Assembly: GCA_028571685.1 (NCBI GenBank)
Contig: CM053154.1
Coordinates: 10,882,001 to 10,946,000, forward strand
DNA: 64,000 nucleotides
Reading direction: 5' to 3'
Source of the DNA: Heterohyrax brucei
Taxonomy: Eukaryota; Chordata; Mammalia; Hyracoidea; Procaviidae
The notes beneath the pieces are model-generated. The model was not told the origin of the DNA and made no database searches. It saw only the letters and a program-made list of their open reading frames with translations. This document shows, one piece after another, positions 24,186-35,150 of this stretch. The first letter of the stretch is position 1. Every line of letters begins with the position of its first letter. The translations under genes and the position numbers were made by a program.

Positions 24186-26031
24186 TACTCTAGTACCAAC
24201 TCTATAATCTAAAAGTAGATCAAGCAGTGTCTGGGCGGTGCTCCACTCCTGTTGCTCAGCGATCAACAAAGGGAGTATTTGTTTCAGTATGCAGACACCC
24301 ATGACGATGGACCCATGCCTCAGTAACAAAGAGGCACCCAGAAGATGAATGAGGACGTGTCCCTGTGGGGTGGCAGTGGTCAGGAAAGGTACAGTTCAGG
24401 TACTTTGCAGGACGTTTCTGTGGTGTTATAAATCTCTGCTTAGTTGCATCTTAAGTGACTGATGTTGTATTCAAGTGAAATTCTGATTCTCTGTCCTCAT
24501 CACTGTTAATGCATTAACTGCTTCAGTGCAGAAAATGTTCATGAGTAGGTACGCCTTGATGATGGACTTGGGTTTATCTGTATCGGGGCTGAGTCTTAAC
24601 TGTTCCTTTAACCTGTGCCTCATTAGTATTTAATGCCTAAGGAGAGAATCGTCTGTTCAACACACATCCTACCAGAAGAGCTGAAATATCAGAACAGAAG
24701 GGACTGTACCTATCGTCTAGGTCAATAGTAACATTTATTATGAGTAATATCAGGTTACTTTACAGATGATTTAATATAACTCATTTTTTATGCCCTTGGA
24801 GGTTTACACCCCAATTTCTTCTCCATTCATTAAGTGACTTTAAACTCACTCCTTCTTCATCCCTAAGTAGTTATGTCAGGGAAGGTAAAGGAAGAAGAGA
24901 CTCCTGTGTTTCCTTTCAACCTGGTGTGTTCTTGGCTTGCAGATCCATATTGAAGAATGCTGTTGAATGTGCGTCTCTATTGCGGACCTGCTATGTGCAA
25001 AGACCATTTCTGCTTTTGCATATCACTAAATGATTTCACCCATTCCTTCGTCCAATGAAAGATGGGAAAACCGTTCATGTGCTTTGGTATGAAAGGGGCC
25101 TCTTAGGTGGAGAGTTGATTCAAGGAGCCTGGCCCGTGTCTAGGTTTTAGTTTTGGGGGGCCCTGGGATTTCCATGGATCTAGACGGCAGAGACAGCAGG
25201 CATTGTCGATGGCAGGAGGGGTGCACAGAGGACACAAGGCAGCTGCTGAGGAGACTCAGCGAGACTGGGCCTGCAGGATAATCACTTTTCTAAACTCTTC
25301 AGGTCCTTCAACCTTCACATAAAGCTGGTTTACTTCAGGAAAAACCATTGTAACAGAATAAAATATTTCCTCCTCTCTAGCATCTTAAAAAAAAAATTCA
25401 TGAACTTGACGTCTGAAGGGAGGCCCTACCACCAAAGAATGCTTTATCTATGTGACAGTAGCACTCACTGAAGTTGGAGTTCATCAAAGGGGAGCAGAGA
25501 CAGAGACTTGGGGGTGGCCCAGCACTGCCACACAGGGACCCTGACTGACTTGGCCTGAGAGTCCTTTCTTGGCAGTCAGTGATTTATGGGACGGTTGTGA
25601 AATTGAAGATTTGAGCTATAGCTATGTAGGTGATCTGTTCCTGCTTTGGTGTTGTTTCGTGGTGGCCCCACCCAGTTGGATCTCAGGCATTTGATGTGGG
25701 AAGCCTTGCATTCATACCCTACATGGCTTTGTCTGTCTTGCACGATCGGATTTCACAGGTGGTTAGTTTTGACCATTGAAATGTTGCCCCCGGGTGAATA
25801 ATTACCTGCCAGAAATTCCAGGAGCATTCTTCCACCTCAGTCCCGAAATCATTCCTCAGGCACACAGACAAAGGTCCTGGTTGCCATTGTGCCCGTGCCA
25901 CAGGTTGGTACCGTAGAAGCCTGCATGGTCTAGGGCTGTATTTCCTCTGATTGCAGCCTCTCTGGTGGCTGAGTCTTGTCAGAGAGAAACCGACATTCCT
26001 AGTTTTGTAAGCCAAGCCCTACTTCGGGACA

Positions 26032-26592
26032 TTTTGTTGTTGTCACTAGGTGCCACTGAGTCGGTTCTGGCTCACAGCAACCTGTGCACGAGAAAATGGA
26101 ACACTGCCTGGTCGCGGGCCATCGTCACAGTCATTTCTCTATTGGAGTCCACTGTTGCAGCCACTGTGTCAGTCTGTCCTGCTAAGGGTGTTCCCCTTTT
26201 CTGCTGACCTTCAACTTCTGAAGCTTGATGTGCTTCTCCAGGGACTGGACCGTCCTGACCATGGTCTATACTCAGTGTTCTTCCTCGCTGGGTTTCAGCC
26301 TTTCTTATTCATTGTCCAGCTTTCATGTGCAATCAGGGGATTGAAAAATGCCATGGTTTAGGTCAGGTGCACCTTAGTCCTCAAGGTGACATCTTTGCTT
26401 TTTCATACTTTGAAGAGGTCCTTGGCAGCCGATTGGCCCAATGCAATACGTCATTTGATTTCTTGACTGTTGCTTCCGTGGGCATTGATTGTGGATCCAA
26501 GGAAAGTGAAATCCTTGACAGCCCTTCAGTATTTTCTCCATTTATCATGATGTTGCTTATTGGTCCAAGTGTGAGAATTTATGACATTTTAG
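26032..26592 (-). mobile_element. RTE-type LINE 3' fragment, antisense (longest here)
   Basis: About 560 bp. On the minus strand it reads from the end of the reverse-transcriptase ORF to the LINE 3' end. On the + strand it starts with the tail complement (gtcactaggtgccactgagt) and continues through cattgtccagctttcatgtg and aaggtgacatctttgctttt to atgatgttgcttattggtcc. Frameshifts and stops break the reading frame, so it is a dead 5'-truncated copy. The + strand open frames at 26050-26361 and 26325-26615 are shadows of it. Confidence 0.88.
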
Positions 26593-26993
26593 GGAACATA
26601 AAAAATCATGCCTAATGGTATTAAAGCCCAGATCTGTTGATTTCTTATATGTGAAAAAGAGGGGACATTTCACAGGGCCTCTTTGGCTTGAATTGATGCT
26701 GTCTGAAAGAGTTAATGCATTCCTATTTAGCTAATTTGTCTGTGTGGGCTGTGGTGTTTACTGGAACAAATGGCTGGAAAGATGACACCTGATGGCATGA
26801 GATGCGCTTCTCATTTAGGTCGTATTTGTGAATGTCTTTCTTTCATGACAGGGGTCGTTATTTTGTGCTGTCACTGATTTCTTTTCAGTGACTATGGATG
26901 TAGATGGTATTTTTCTAAGCTGAATCTTTTTAAAACAAAAGATTGCCCAAATTATTTGAGCATATTTTAGGCTGTGGGAGACCAGTGATGAGT

Positions 26994-27167
26994 AAAACCA
27001 AAACCAAAACCAAACCCACAGCTGTTGAGTTGATTCTGGCTAATGGCAACCCTATAGGCAGAATAGAGCCACCCCATAAAGTTTCCAAGGAGAAGTTCCT
27101 GGTGGATTCATACTGCCGACCTTTGGTTAACAGTCATAGCAACTAACCACTAGGCAACCAGGGTTTC
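26994..27167 (-). mobile_element. AfroSINE, antisense, with target-site duplication
   Basis: A-rich complement (aaaaccaaaaccaaaaccaa), tail, middle and head complement ending aaccagggtttcc. Flanks ccagtgatg and ccactgatg. Confidence 0.92.
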
Positions 27168-27267
27168 CACTGATGGATGGAAGTCAGGTATTCCCAGGGG
27201 AACCTTAACAAAATAGGTGTGTTTGTAGACATTCGACACCCAAAGCCAAATGGCCACCTAAGGCTGC

Positions 27268-27420
27268 CTAAAACCAAAACGAAACCCACTGCCATCGGTT
27301 GTGACTCATAGTGACTCTATAGGACACAGCAGAGGTGCTCCATAGAGTTTTCAAGGAGTGCCTGGTGGATCTGAACTGCTAGCAGATGTAGCTCTTAACC
27401 ACTATGCCACCAGGGTTTCC
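27268..27420 (-). mobile_element. AfroSINE, antisense
   Basis: Tail (gccatcggttgtgactcata), middle (aaggagtgcctggtggatct) and head complement (accactatgccaccagggtt); about 12 bases are lost on the B-box side. Confidence 0.92.
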
Positions 27421-27575
27421 ATAAACGCGGCTGGATTCAGAGTGGGAAATGCACCCTACGCATTTCTCCCTCTGCCTCCCATACCTCCCCTTTGCCTTTC
27501 TCTCTCTCACTGTCTCTGGTATACGTGATAACCACCAGTAGTTTGGCCCTTCTTTCTGCTGTCTTGGAGTCATGT

Positions 27576-27799
27576 AACTGAAACCACCAGTTGCCACCAA
27601 GTGGATTCCAGCTCTAGGTAACGCTCTAGGTAATGCTGTGTGTTGGAGTAGCATCGTGCTCCATAGAGTTTTCAGTGGCTGATTTTTTGGGAAATAGATT
27701 GCCAGATCTTTCTTCCTAGGTTCCTCTGAGTAGACTTGAACCTCCAGCCTTTTGGTTAATAGCCAAGTGTATTAACCATTTGTACCACTCGGGAATCCC
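27576..27799 (-). mobile_element. AfroSINE, long subtype, antisense, with target-site duplication
   Basis: Contains a short local duplication in the tail (ctctaggtaa twice), the internal segment with tggctgattttttgggaaat, and head complement accactcgggaatccc. Flanks tcatgtaac and tcatgtaga. Confidence 0.88.
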
Positions 27800-27937
27800 T
27801 GACATCATGTAGACCCTACCTTACCCCTCCAAACCTCATCACTGTGATGAGCACTGGAGGATACAGGATGCCCTTCTTAAGAAACCCCAGCTCTGCCTTT
27901 CACAGCTAGTTTCCAGAGTGAAGGTGAGGCAGAGAGC

Positions 27938-28097
27938 CAAGCCAAAGCTACTGCCGTCGAGTCAATTCTGACTCAAGCGACCCTATCGGTCAGAGTAGAA
28001 CTGCCCTATAGGGTTTCCAAGGAGTGCTTGGTGGACTCAAACTGCCGACCTCTTAGTTAGCAGCTGTGACACTTGACCACTACATTGCCAGGATTTC
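27938..28097 (-). mobile_element. AfroSINE, antisense, first of a tandem pair
   Basis: Complete copy: tail gccgtcgagtcaattctgac, middle ggagtgcttggtggactcaa, head complement actacattgccaggatttct. Confidence 0.92.
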
Positions 28098-28192
28098 TAG
28101 CAACCCTATAGGACAGAGTAAAGCTGCCCCATAGGCTTTCCAAGGAGTGCCTGGTGGATTTGAACTTCTGACCTTTATGGTTATCAGAGGTA
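28098..28192 (-). mobile_element. AfroSINE, antisense, truncated second copy
   Basis: Starts within the tail (agcaaccctataggacagag), continues through ggagtgcctggtggatttga, and stops before the head. Fused to the previous copy with no spacer. Confidence 0.88.
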
Positions 28193-28313
28193 GTAGTGAA
28201 GGACTACACACTTGAGTTTCCGAGGCAGACAGGGCAAGGTGTTTTGGATACAGATATTCCCATTCGTAACTGCACCCTGAAGGTCTGGGTTTTAAGTGAG
28301 CATGGTCCCCACA

Positions 28314-28350
28314 CCCCCAGATGTGTGACCAACCCCCAGATGTGTGACCT
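28314..28350. repeat. 17-bp tandem duplication
   Basis: The unit ccccagatgtgtgacc plus one or two bases occurs twice in a row. Confidence 0.8.
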
Positions 28351-28794
28351 ACCGTTGGAGAATAGAGAAGGAGTCTTCCAAATCTGCGTTAGAGACAATA
28401 CCTTTGCCTAGGGCCATTGTCCCTGTGGTCTGTGAGGGGTGCACTGTTGACCAGTCTTAACCCTCAGTAGAAACAAATGCAGTTATGAACCGGTCTTCAA
28501 AAATGTTCCCGGACCTGTTGATAGGTGCTGTAGGGGAATATCAGGAATTTGGATTACCGGTTTGATGACACTGAAATGTGAAAATGTAAACTGCTGTTCC
28601 ATTTCAGTGGAAATTGTAGGCCCTCAGGAAGGGGCAGTGTGACTTTGGCCTAGGCCGGCCAGCCTGGCCTCCAGTGCTGAATGTGGGTCGTTCGTGGGGA
28701 CCTGTAGATCAGTGATTGAAAGTATGGATCTGGATCTCAACCCACTCCACTGATCTCTCTCCACTGTTTTTATGAATGGTGCAAAGTATAGGGC

Positions 28795-28892
28795 TGGTAA
28801 CAGTGGGCTCTGGAGTCAGGCTGCTTTGACACACATCCTGGCTGCTCCTCTTTCAAGCTGCAAGACTTTGAGGCAGATTACTTAACTTCTCT
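28795..28892 (+). mobile_element. MIR fragment, sense, cut by an AfroSINE
   Basis: Contains gtgggctctggagtcaggct and the MIR core ending acttaacttctct, where the SINE begins. Confidence 0.8.
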
Positions 28893-29045
28893 GGCAGTTT
28901 GAACCCAGCAGTCACTCTGTGGGAAAAAGATGTGATGGGCTGCTTCTGTCAAGATTTACAGCCTTGGAAGCTATGGGATGGTTTTGTTTGGTCCTCTAGG
29001 GTTGGTAGGGGTCAGAATTGACTCAGTGGCAGTGGAGTTTTGAGT
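28892..29045 (+). mobile_element. AfroSINE, sense, head missing
   Basis: Begins at the B-box side (ggcagtttgaacccagcagt), carries the subtype middle gggaaaaagatgtgatgggc and tacagccttggaagctatgg, and ends with the tail gtcagaattgactcagtggc. Confidence 0.85.
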
Positions 29046-29119
29046 TCAGCTAGTAGTGGTCATTAGCCGTTTTATATAAGCAGACCTAAAGAGTTAACAG
29101 CAGTATTCCAGAATGATGT

Positions 29120-29258
29120 TGTGGCTTCATTTAGACATGAAAGGTCAGCAGTTCATATCTGCCAGGCGCTCCTTGGAAACTCGATGGGGTAGTTTTGCTC
29201 TGTCCTACGGGGCTGCTATGAGCTGTCAGCAGTCAACTCAGGCAGTGGGTTTGGGTTC
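29120..29258 (+). mobile_element. AfroSINE, sense, head eroded
   Basis: Weak head, then ggtcagcagttcatatctgc, caggcgctccttggaaactc, and a tail with a small insertion (gctatgagctgtcagcagtc). Confidence 0.85.
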
Positions 29259-30024
29259 TTTACTTGGGATTTAAAAACTTTTTTGTTGTGTTAAAAATCA
29301 TTGGTATTTATGGATGTGTATTATAATGTTGCCTGTAGTATTCGGAAAGTAGAAATGTAATTGGCAGCTGCCTGTGAAATTCATCATTTTAGGCAGGGCG
29401 TAGAATGAAGATGCTCAGTACCATCATTGGAGAGAAATTTCTTTTCCTTTTAAAAGATGAAAATGTACTTCGGGATACGATTTTTCAGTTTGTTATATAA
29501 GGTGCTGGGAAATTCGTGATGTTTCCTTGGGTGATATCATCATATGAGGATGATAATTTGTACATTAATTACTACTAAAAGCTCTAGTGAATAAGTTGCT
29601 GTAGCTTTTAGGACAACATATTTTTACTGGTGTGTTTATGTGACCATTTAATAGGTCTGATGATTGAAAATGGCATGTTTTGTAGGACTGTGCTCCTGCT
29701 GCCCTATGTGTGGTTACTATAGGTGGGACGGAGCATTTTCAAAACATAGTTCAACATGAACTTATTTGCTGGCCCCAAGAACAAGAGCAAGAAGAATGCC
29801 TCGAACCTTGTCCCCCCTGCTTAATCGACATAAACCAATAAATAGCCCATCTCCAGGGACCTTTTGCCAGGCCAGCTGGATGAGACTTGTGAAAAGAGTT
29901 TCTTAATGTAAAATGTTATCCAATTGCCTTCCATTTAGAAAAACTTTGCAAATCTTCGTATCTTTCACATATAAAGCCAAATAATCTCACCTGTTGGGAG
30001 TGCAGCTGTGGAGATGGAAGATAG

Positions 30025-30258
<234 letters not shown>

Positions 30259-30817
30259 TAAATCTTTTATTCCTTTTTTTAAGTGCTCCAAGGTTTACAG
30301 GCACTGGAAGGAATATGTGTTTTTTTTTTAACAAGTCAATTATTATTAAGTGGATAATGTTCAGCACTTAATGGTTTTGTCAGTTACCCCTGGACTCGCA
30401 TGCTGTGTGAGAGGTGCAGCCCCCATCGGCATTGTTCTGTAGAGGAGAAGGGTTTAATAACAGAGGGTCGAAAGTTGAAAGTCTGTTTTCTATATGCTTT
30501 ATGGTCTATAAAGTTGAAACTGGAGCAGAATTGGAGAAGCGTTAAGTGCATTCACCCTCTCTGAACAGCATTGATAGTCATTGGCCTTGAGTTACCGTTA
30601 AATGGTACACCTGAAGAACAAATTGGCCAATGTGTTAGGTATATAGTCACAACAATTAAAAAAAAAAAAGATCCCTGGGCTTGGGTTTGAGGCTGGAGTA
30701 TGAAATATTAGGAAGAGCGTGAGGTTCAGTGGTGATAGAAGCGATGCCTGGTTCTCTAGCCTTAAGGATTCTGTCAGAGGCTGTTGGGAAACTCCGTCTG
30801 ATGTGATGGTGATGTTG

Positions 30818-31014
30818 TGGTTGTCTGGTGCCTTGGAGTTGATTTTGGCTCAAAGCGACACGTTTCAGTGGAGTACAGCAGCCGCATAGAGTTTTCTTGG
30901 CTGTAGTCTTTAATGATCGCCAGGTCTTTCCTCCGTGGAGCTGCTGGGTGGGTCCGAACTGCAAACTTTTGGGTTAGTGGCCAAGCTCTTGACTGTTGCT
31001 GTGCCACTGGGCTC
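30818..31014 (-). mobile_element. AfroSINE, long subtype, antisense
   Basis: Tail (ccttggagttgattttggct), internal gctgtagtctttaatgatcg, then ggtgggtccgaactgcaaac and head complement gctgtgccactgggctc. Confidence 0.85.
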
Positions 31015-31104
31015 TGATTGCACACCAAGGAAGCTGTAATTGACAACGTCTTCCTGGAGATACCTGCCGTGGAGACCAGATGCTTCTGTGCTGTGTTTGT
31101 CCGT

Positions 31105-31250
31105 CAGCAGGTGTTGGTTGAGCACTTTTGTGGCAGGCACTGTGGTAGGCTCTGGGGAAAGGGAAAGAAGCAGTACAGGGCACGGCCCCAGCTTGTTGAG
31201 GTTCCTAGGCTAGCAAGGCGGGCAGTCATGTGAGCCAGTGGTCAGGGGAC
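31105..31250. mobile_element. L2-like relic (tentative)
   Basis: The start matches common old L2 3' wording (ggttgagcacttttgtggca, then ggcactgtggtaggctctgg). The rest is diverged. Confidence 0.45.
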
Positions 31251-31520
31251 TCTGTGACATAGGTGAAGCCAGCAGAATGTGCTGAGTCTCGCAGATGTGC
31301 AAGCAGAGGCTGGTGTTGGCTCTTCAGGAGGCTGAGGGTACAGAAGGCCTGGGAAGGATCCTGGGCTGAGTTTGAAGGAAAGGTGTCCCAGAAAGAGACA
31401 TGAAACCTCTGAATTATTTGGCATGGATGGGAAGGACAGTAGGAATTTAGTGCATGAGGAAGACATGAGGGAAACCTCACTGAAACCTTTTGGTTCATTG
31501 GGAACATGAGTGGGTTTATT

Positions 31521-31690
31521 AGTTAGTTGTTAGTTGTCACCGAGTTGGTTCTGACTCATAGTGACTCTGTGTCAACAGATGGAAACACTGCCCTGTCCTG
31601 CCTCACCGTCACAGTTGTTAATGCCTGAGCCCCTTGTCACAGCCACCGTGCCAGTCCATCTTGTTGAGGGCCTCCCCCCCACCCCCAAAT
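31521..31690 (-). mobile_element. RTE-type LINE 3' end, antisense
   Basis: Starts gttgttagttgtcaccgagt with the tail complement, then gcctgagccccttgtcacag, and ends near a C-rich run at 31672-31686. Confidence 0.8.
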
Positions 31691-31726
31691 TATCTATTTC
31701 CTTATAACAGCACTTGCTATCTCGCA

Positions 31727-32210
31727 GTTTCCATTGGTCAGGAATCTAAATGAGGCTTAGCAGGGTCTTCTGTCTCAGGATCTCTTAAAAGGTTGCAGTT
31801 AAGGCCTTTATTCAGGCCTGGGGTATCATTTGAAGCCTCTGGTGAGGACAGATCTACTTCCGGAATCCGTTGTTGGGTGTGGGAAGGATTTCCTCCTCAG
31901 ACTGCTGGCCGGCCGGCCTCCTCCCTTCACGCGGGCCTAGCAGCTGCAGCTCCCAGTATGGCGGCCTCCAGCATGGCAGCGTGCCGCCCTGGGGCGAGAG
32001 GTCAAGACGCTCAGAGAGGCGAGACGTGAGGTGTTCAGGAATCACAGTCTTTGGTCACCTAGTCACAGACTCGACATTCCACTGCTGCTGCTGTGTTCTG
32101 TTACTACAGGCAAGCCACTGGATTGAGCCTACACTCAAGGGAAAGACATACTGAAGGCAATGAACTCTAGGACACGGGAGGTCACCGGGAGCCATCTTAG
32201 CAACCTGTGC
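31727..32210. mobile_element. Old interspersed repeat, class unsure
   Basis: The wording (gcagggtcttctgtctcagg; cactcaagggaaagacatac; gggagccatcttagcaacct) resembles an old mammalian repeat I cannot name. The centre, 31900-32000, is locally CpG-rich with ggccggccggcc and two atggcgg/atggcag boxes. Confidence 0.45.
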
Positions 32211-32735
32211 AATAGATAAGAGAGAGAATGGCTTCAGCTCTGACACCAGGGGCTTAAGACTGAGTGGGGAGGATTTACGGGCAGCAGCAGGGGCATGCCT
32301 GTGTGCTTCTCACCTGTGCTGAATATTCCGGCATCATTTTTGATGGCACTGCTGTAGTTCAGTAAGCTTTCTTTCCACACGAAAGTGTCTTCAGGAAGTC
32401 TTTTCTGAAACACTTGACGCACTTACTCATCCTGAAAAGATGATTTCTGTAAAAAAACTTTTTACTTTTTTTTTTTTTTTAACATTTAAGAATGATCGTC
32501 TAGAAGCCAAAGCCCAGAGGAGAGTCAGTCAGGTCTAGGAGTAAACATCTAAGAGCACGTATGGGACAGTTGATGGGGAGCAGAGGGAGGGCCCATCTGC
32601 CGGAAGGTGGAGGCTTTGAGGCTGTGTAGGTGGGAATACCTCAGTCGTCCTCCAGAGTTCTCCGTCACTGAGTGAAGAGGAAGTGACGTGTTTCTTTGTT
32701 CTCTGTTCTGTCCTCACACCAGGTTGGAAGGTGGT

Positions 32736-33242
32736 GTCTTCATTACCTGGTGTTCCTGGAACAGAAATACTACAAGTGGGTGGCTTTGAAGAACAGAAAT
32801 TTATTTTTTCTCACAGGGCACTGGCTCTAGGGGAAGGTGCTCTGTCAATTCTAGGGGAAGGCCTTGTCTATGTCAGCTTCTGGCACCTTGGCGTTCCTTG
32901 CTGAGTGCCATGTGGTGTCTGTCTTCCCCTATTTACGCTCCTTTCTGGGTTTCATGTGCTCTTTTTATAACTCAGCTACGGTGAGACTGAGGCCCCACCT
33001 ATACTGATGAAAGAAGAAACCAAACCCACTGCCATCTAGTTGATTCTGAATTCTTAGTGACCTATAGGACAAAGTAGAACTGCCCCATAGAGCTTCCGCA
33101 AGATTCAAACTGCTGACCTTTTGGTTAGCAGCCATAGCACTTAACCACTGCCCCACCAGGGTTTCCGCCTTACACTGACAGGATCTTGTTAACATAACAA
33201 GAAATTCTCTCCCCAAATGGGATTACATCAGGAGGCATTATA
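32736..33242 (-). mobile_element. MaLR/ERVL-type LTR, antisense, interrupted by an AfroSINE
   Basis: Begins with the LTR 3'-side complement (ggaacagaaatactacaagt; aagaacagaaatttattttt), contains a polyadenylation-side T-rich box, and continues after the SINE with ttgttaacataacaagaaat. The 5'-LTR end complement is not clear. No viral coding sequence. Confidence 0.65.
33012..33166 (-). mobile_element. AfroSINE, antisense, inside the LTR
   Basis: Tail gccatctagttgattctgaa, slightly shortened middle, head complement ctgccccaccagggtttcc. Confidence 0.9.
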
Positions 33243-33409
33243 ACCCCCCCAAACCAAACCCATTGCCGTGGAGTTCATTTGGACACATAGTGATCCTATA
33301 AAACAGAGTAGAACTGCCCCATAGTTTCCAGGGGGCACCTGGTGGATTCAAACTGCTGACCTTTTGGTTAGCAGACGTAGCATTTAGCCACTATGCCACT
33401 GGGGTTTCC
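33243..33409 (-). mobile_element. AfroSINE, antisense, with target-site duplication
   Basis: A-rich complement after a C run, tail gccgtggagttcatttggac, head complement tatgccactggggtttcc. Flanks ggcattata and ggcatttata. Confidence 0.9.
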
Positions 33410-34328
33410 AGCAGGCATTTATAGGGATTAGGATTCCAGCACACATTTTTTTGGTCTGTGACAGTTGGCCTTTTTTGTTTGTGTGTTTTTTAGAATAAAC
33501 TGATAAGGGTTTGACAGGACAATTTAGGGCATTGAACTCATTGCCCCTGGAATTGTTCTGACCACTAAGTGCCCTCTGAGAGCTCACATAATTATGATGC
33601 AATTCCGATGGCTTATTTATTTGTAACAAGAACGAGAATGGTGGTCACAATCCTGGTGGGTAGCTAATTTCACCAATTAAGACAAATGGGGAAGACAGCA
33701 GCTAAGGCTGCTGTAGAGAAGTACGAGGGTGAATGAGCCTCCAAGTGTCTCCAGAGAGTCATTCTTGCAAAATACAGGAATCAGTCGCAGCATTAGGAGA
33801 TGTTTGCAGATCCGAACTGGTGATTGCAAATATGCAAGGAGGTTAAGGTGGTGAGAAAGTGAGAATGCCTGATTTGTCACAGGTGCAGGCCAGTGTTGAT
33901 TAGTTCTGGCAGCACCCAGGCTGCACGCAGGGCACCCCAGTTCGAGAAGCAAAACGAGCCCCGCTTCCTAGTAGAACACCTGTACTCTGTCCCTGCAGGG
34001 ATGCAAGATGACCAAAGTGTCTGTCGTTTCCTGTCTGAGCTGTTTCTAGAGTAAAAGAGACATGGAATTTTAGTGGATGCGAACAAAAATCTGAAATACT
34101 ATTGCTTTTAAAAAAAGAGCTGAGTGGGTCGGAGTGCTCTGCCTTTGGAATGTGCTGTCTTGTCCTGCTGGGCTGTCTGGGGTGCAGAAGGAGATCTTGG
34201 CGCTGGTGCCCAGTGGCCTGGGAGGTCAGCCTGCGAAATACACAGGTGGCCAAGCTGGGTGGACGAGGGGATTTTCACAACAGTGTGGCGTTTTATGTTC
34301 ATCTTGACGGTACTGGGGACTCTTAGCA

Positions 34329-34490
34329 AACCCTGGTGGCATAGTAGTTAGGTGCTACCTCCGGCTGCTAACCAAAAGATGAGCAGTTCACATCTGCCAG
34401 GCGCTCCTTGGAAACTCTGTGGGGCAGTTCTGCTCTGTCCTATAAGGTCACCGTGAGTTGGAATTGACTTGATGGCGGTGGTTCTGGTTT
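34329..34490 (+). mobile_element. AfroSINE, sense, with target-site duplication
   Basis: Head aaaccctggtggcatagtag and tail aaggtcaccgtgagttggaa. The 12-bp flanks ggggactcttag and ggggattcttag differ at one base. Confidence 0.94.
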
Positions 34491-34580
34491 GGGGATTCTT
34501 AGAAATTCCTTGGAGCCCCAGGGGCTTCTGGGACTTAGAGATCCCTCATGGCTTGGGAAAAGTGAGTTACCTAAAACTGA

Positions 34581-34808
34581 TTATTGTTGTTAGGTGTCAT
34601 CGAGTTGGTTCCCACTCCTGGTGACCCCGTGTACAGCAGAGGGAACCCCTGTCCCGTCCTGCACTCTTGTCACTCTCGCCGTGCTGCTGCAGTCCGTTAC
34701 AGTAGCCATCGGGTCAGTCTCTTTTGCTGAAGATCTTCCTCCTTTTTGCTGACCCTCTGCTTGACCAAGCGTGATGGCCTTTTCTGGGAAGTGATCCCTC
34801 CTAAAGCA
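34581..34808 (-). mobile_element. RTE-type LINE 3' end, antisense
   Basis: Starts attattgttgttaggtgtca and goes on through the tail and ttgctgaccctctgcttgac to gtgatccctcctaaagc, where a SINE has inserted. Confidence 0.85.
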
Positions 34809-34810
34809 TA

Positions 34811-34971
34811 AAAAACCCCGACTGCTGTCAAGTCAAGTCCGACTCATAGCGTGAGTCTAGAGGTCAGAGGAGAACTGCCCCATAGAGTTTCCAAGGAGCG
34901 CCTGGTGGCTTTGAACTGCTGACCTTTTGGTTAGCAGATGTAGCATTTAACCCACTGTACCACCAGGGTTT
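34811..34971 (-). mobile_element. AfroSINE, antisense, nested in the RTE fragment
   Basis: Complete antisense copy (tail gctgtcaagtcaagtccgac; head complement taccaccagggtttc). A perfect 11-bp direct repeat cctcctaaagc flanks it. Confidence 0.95.
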
Positions 34972-35004
34972 CCTCCTAAAGCTTAGTCCTTGCTAAATGA
35001 GTTG

Positions 35005-35150
35005 GCCATTGAGTTGACTCCAGTTCGTGATGAACCTTTGTGTGTCACACTAGAACTGTGCTCTGTTGGGCTTTCGGTAATAGATTGTCAGGCCACTCTT
35101 TTGAACTGCCACTCTTCTGGTCAACAGCAAGTACTTTAATTATTTGCACC
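35005..35150 (-). mobile_element. AfroSINE, antisense, diverged
   Basis: Tail (gccattgagttgactccagt), internal ggtaatagattgtcaggcca, and gaactgccactcttctggtc; the head complement is mostly lost. Confidence 0.75.

Noticed and set aside
26050-26615. Plus-strand open frames of about 100 codons
   Set aside because: They are shadows on the opposite strand of a dead RTE LINE 3' end.
27940-28192. CRISPR-like repeated segments
   Set aside because: The recurring blocks are dispersed or fused SINE copies in a mammalian intron, not direct repeats with regular spacers.
29740-29900. Possible processed pseudogene (lysine-rich wording near 29775-29800)
   Set aside because: No frame longer than about 20 codons, no poly(A) tail and no flanking duplication were found.
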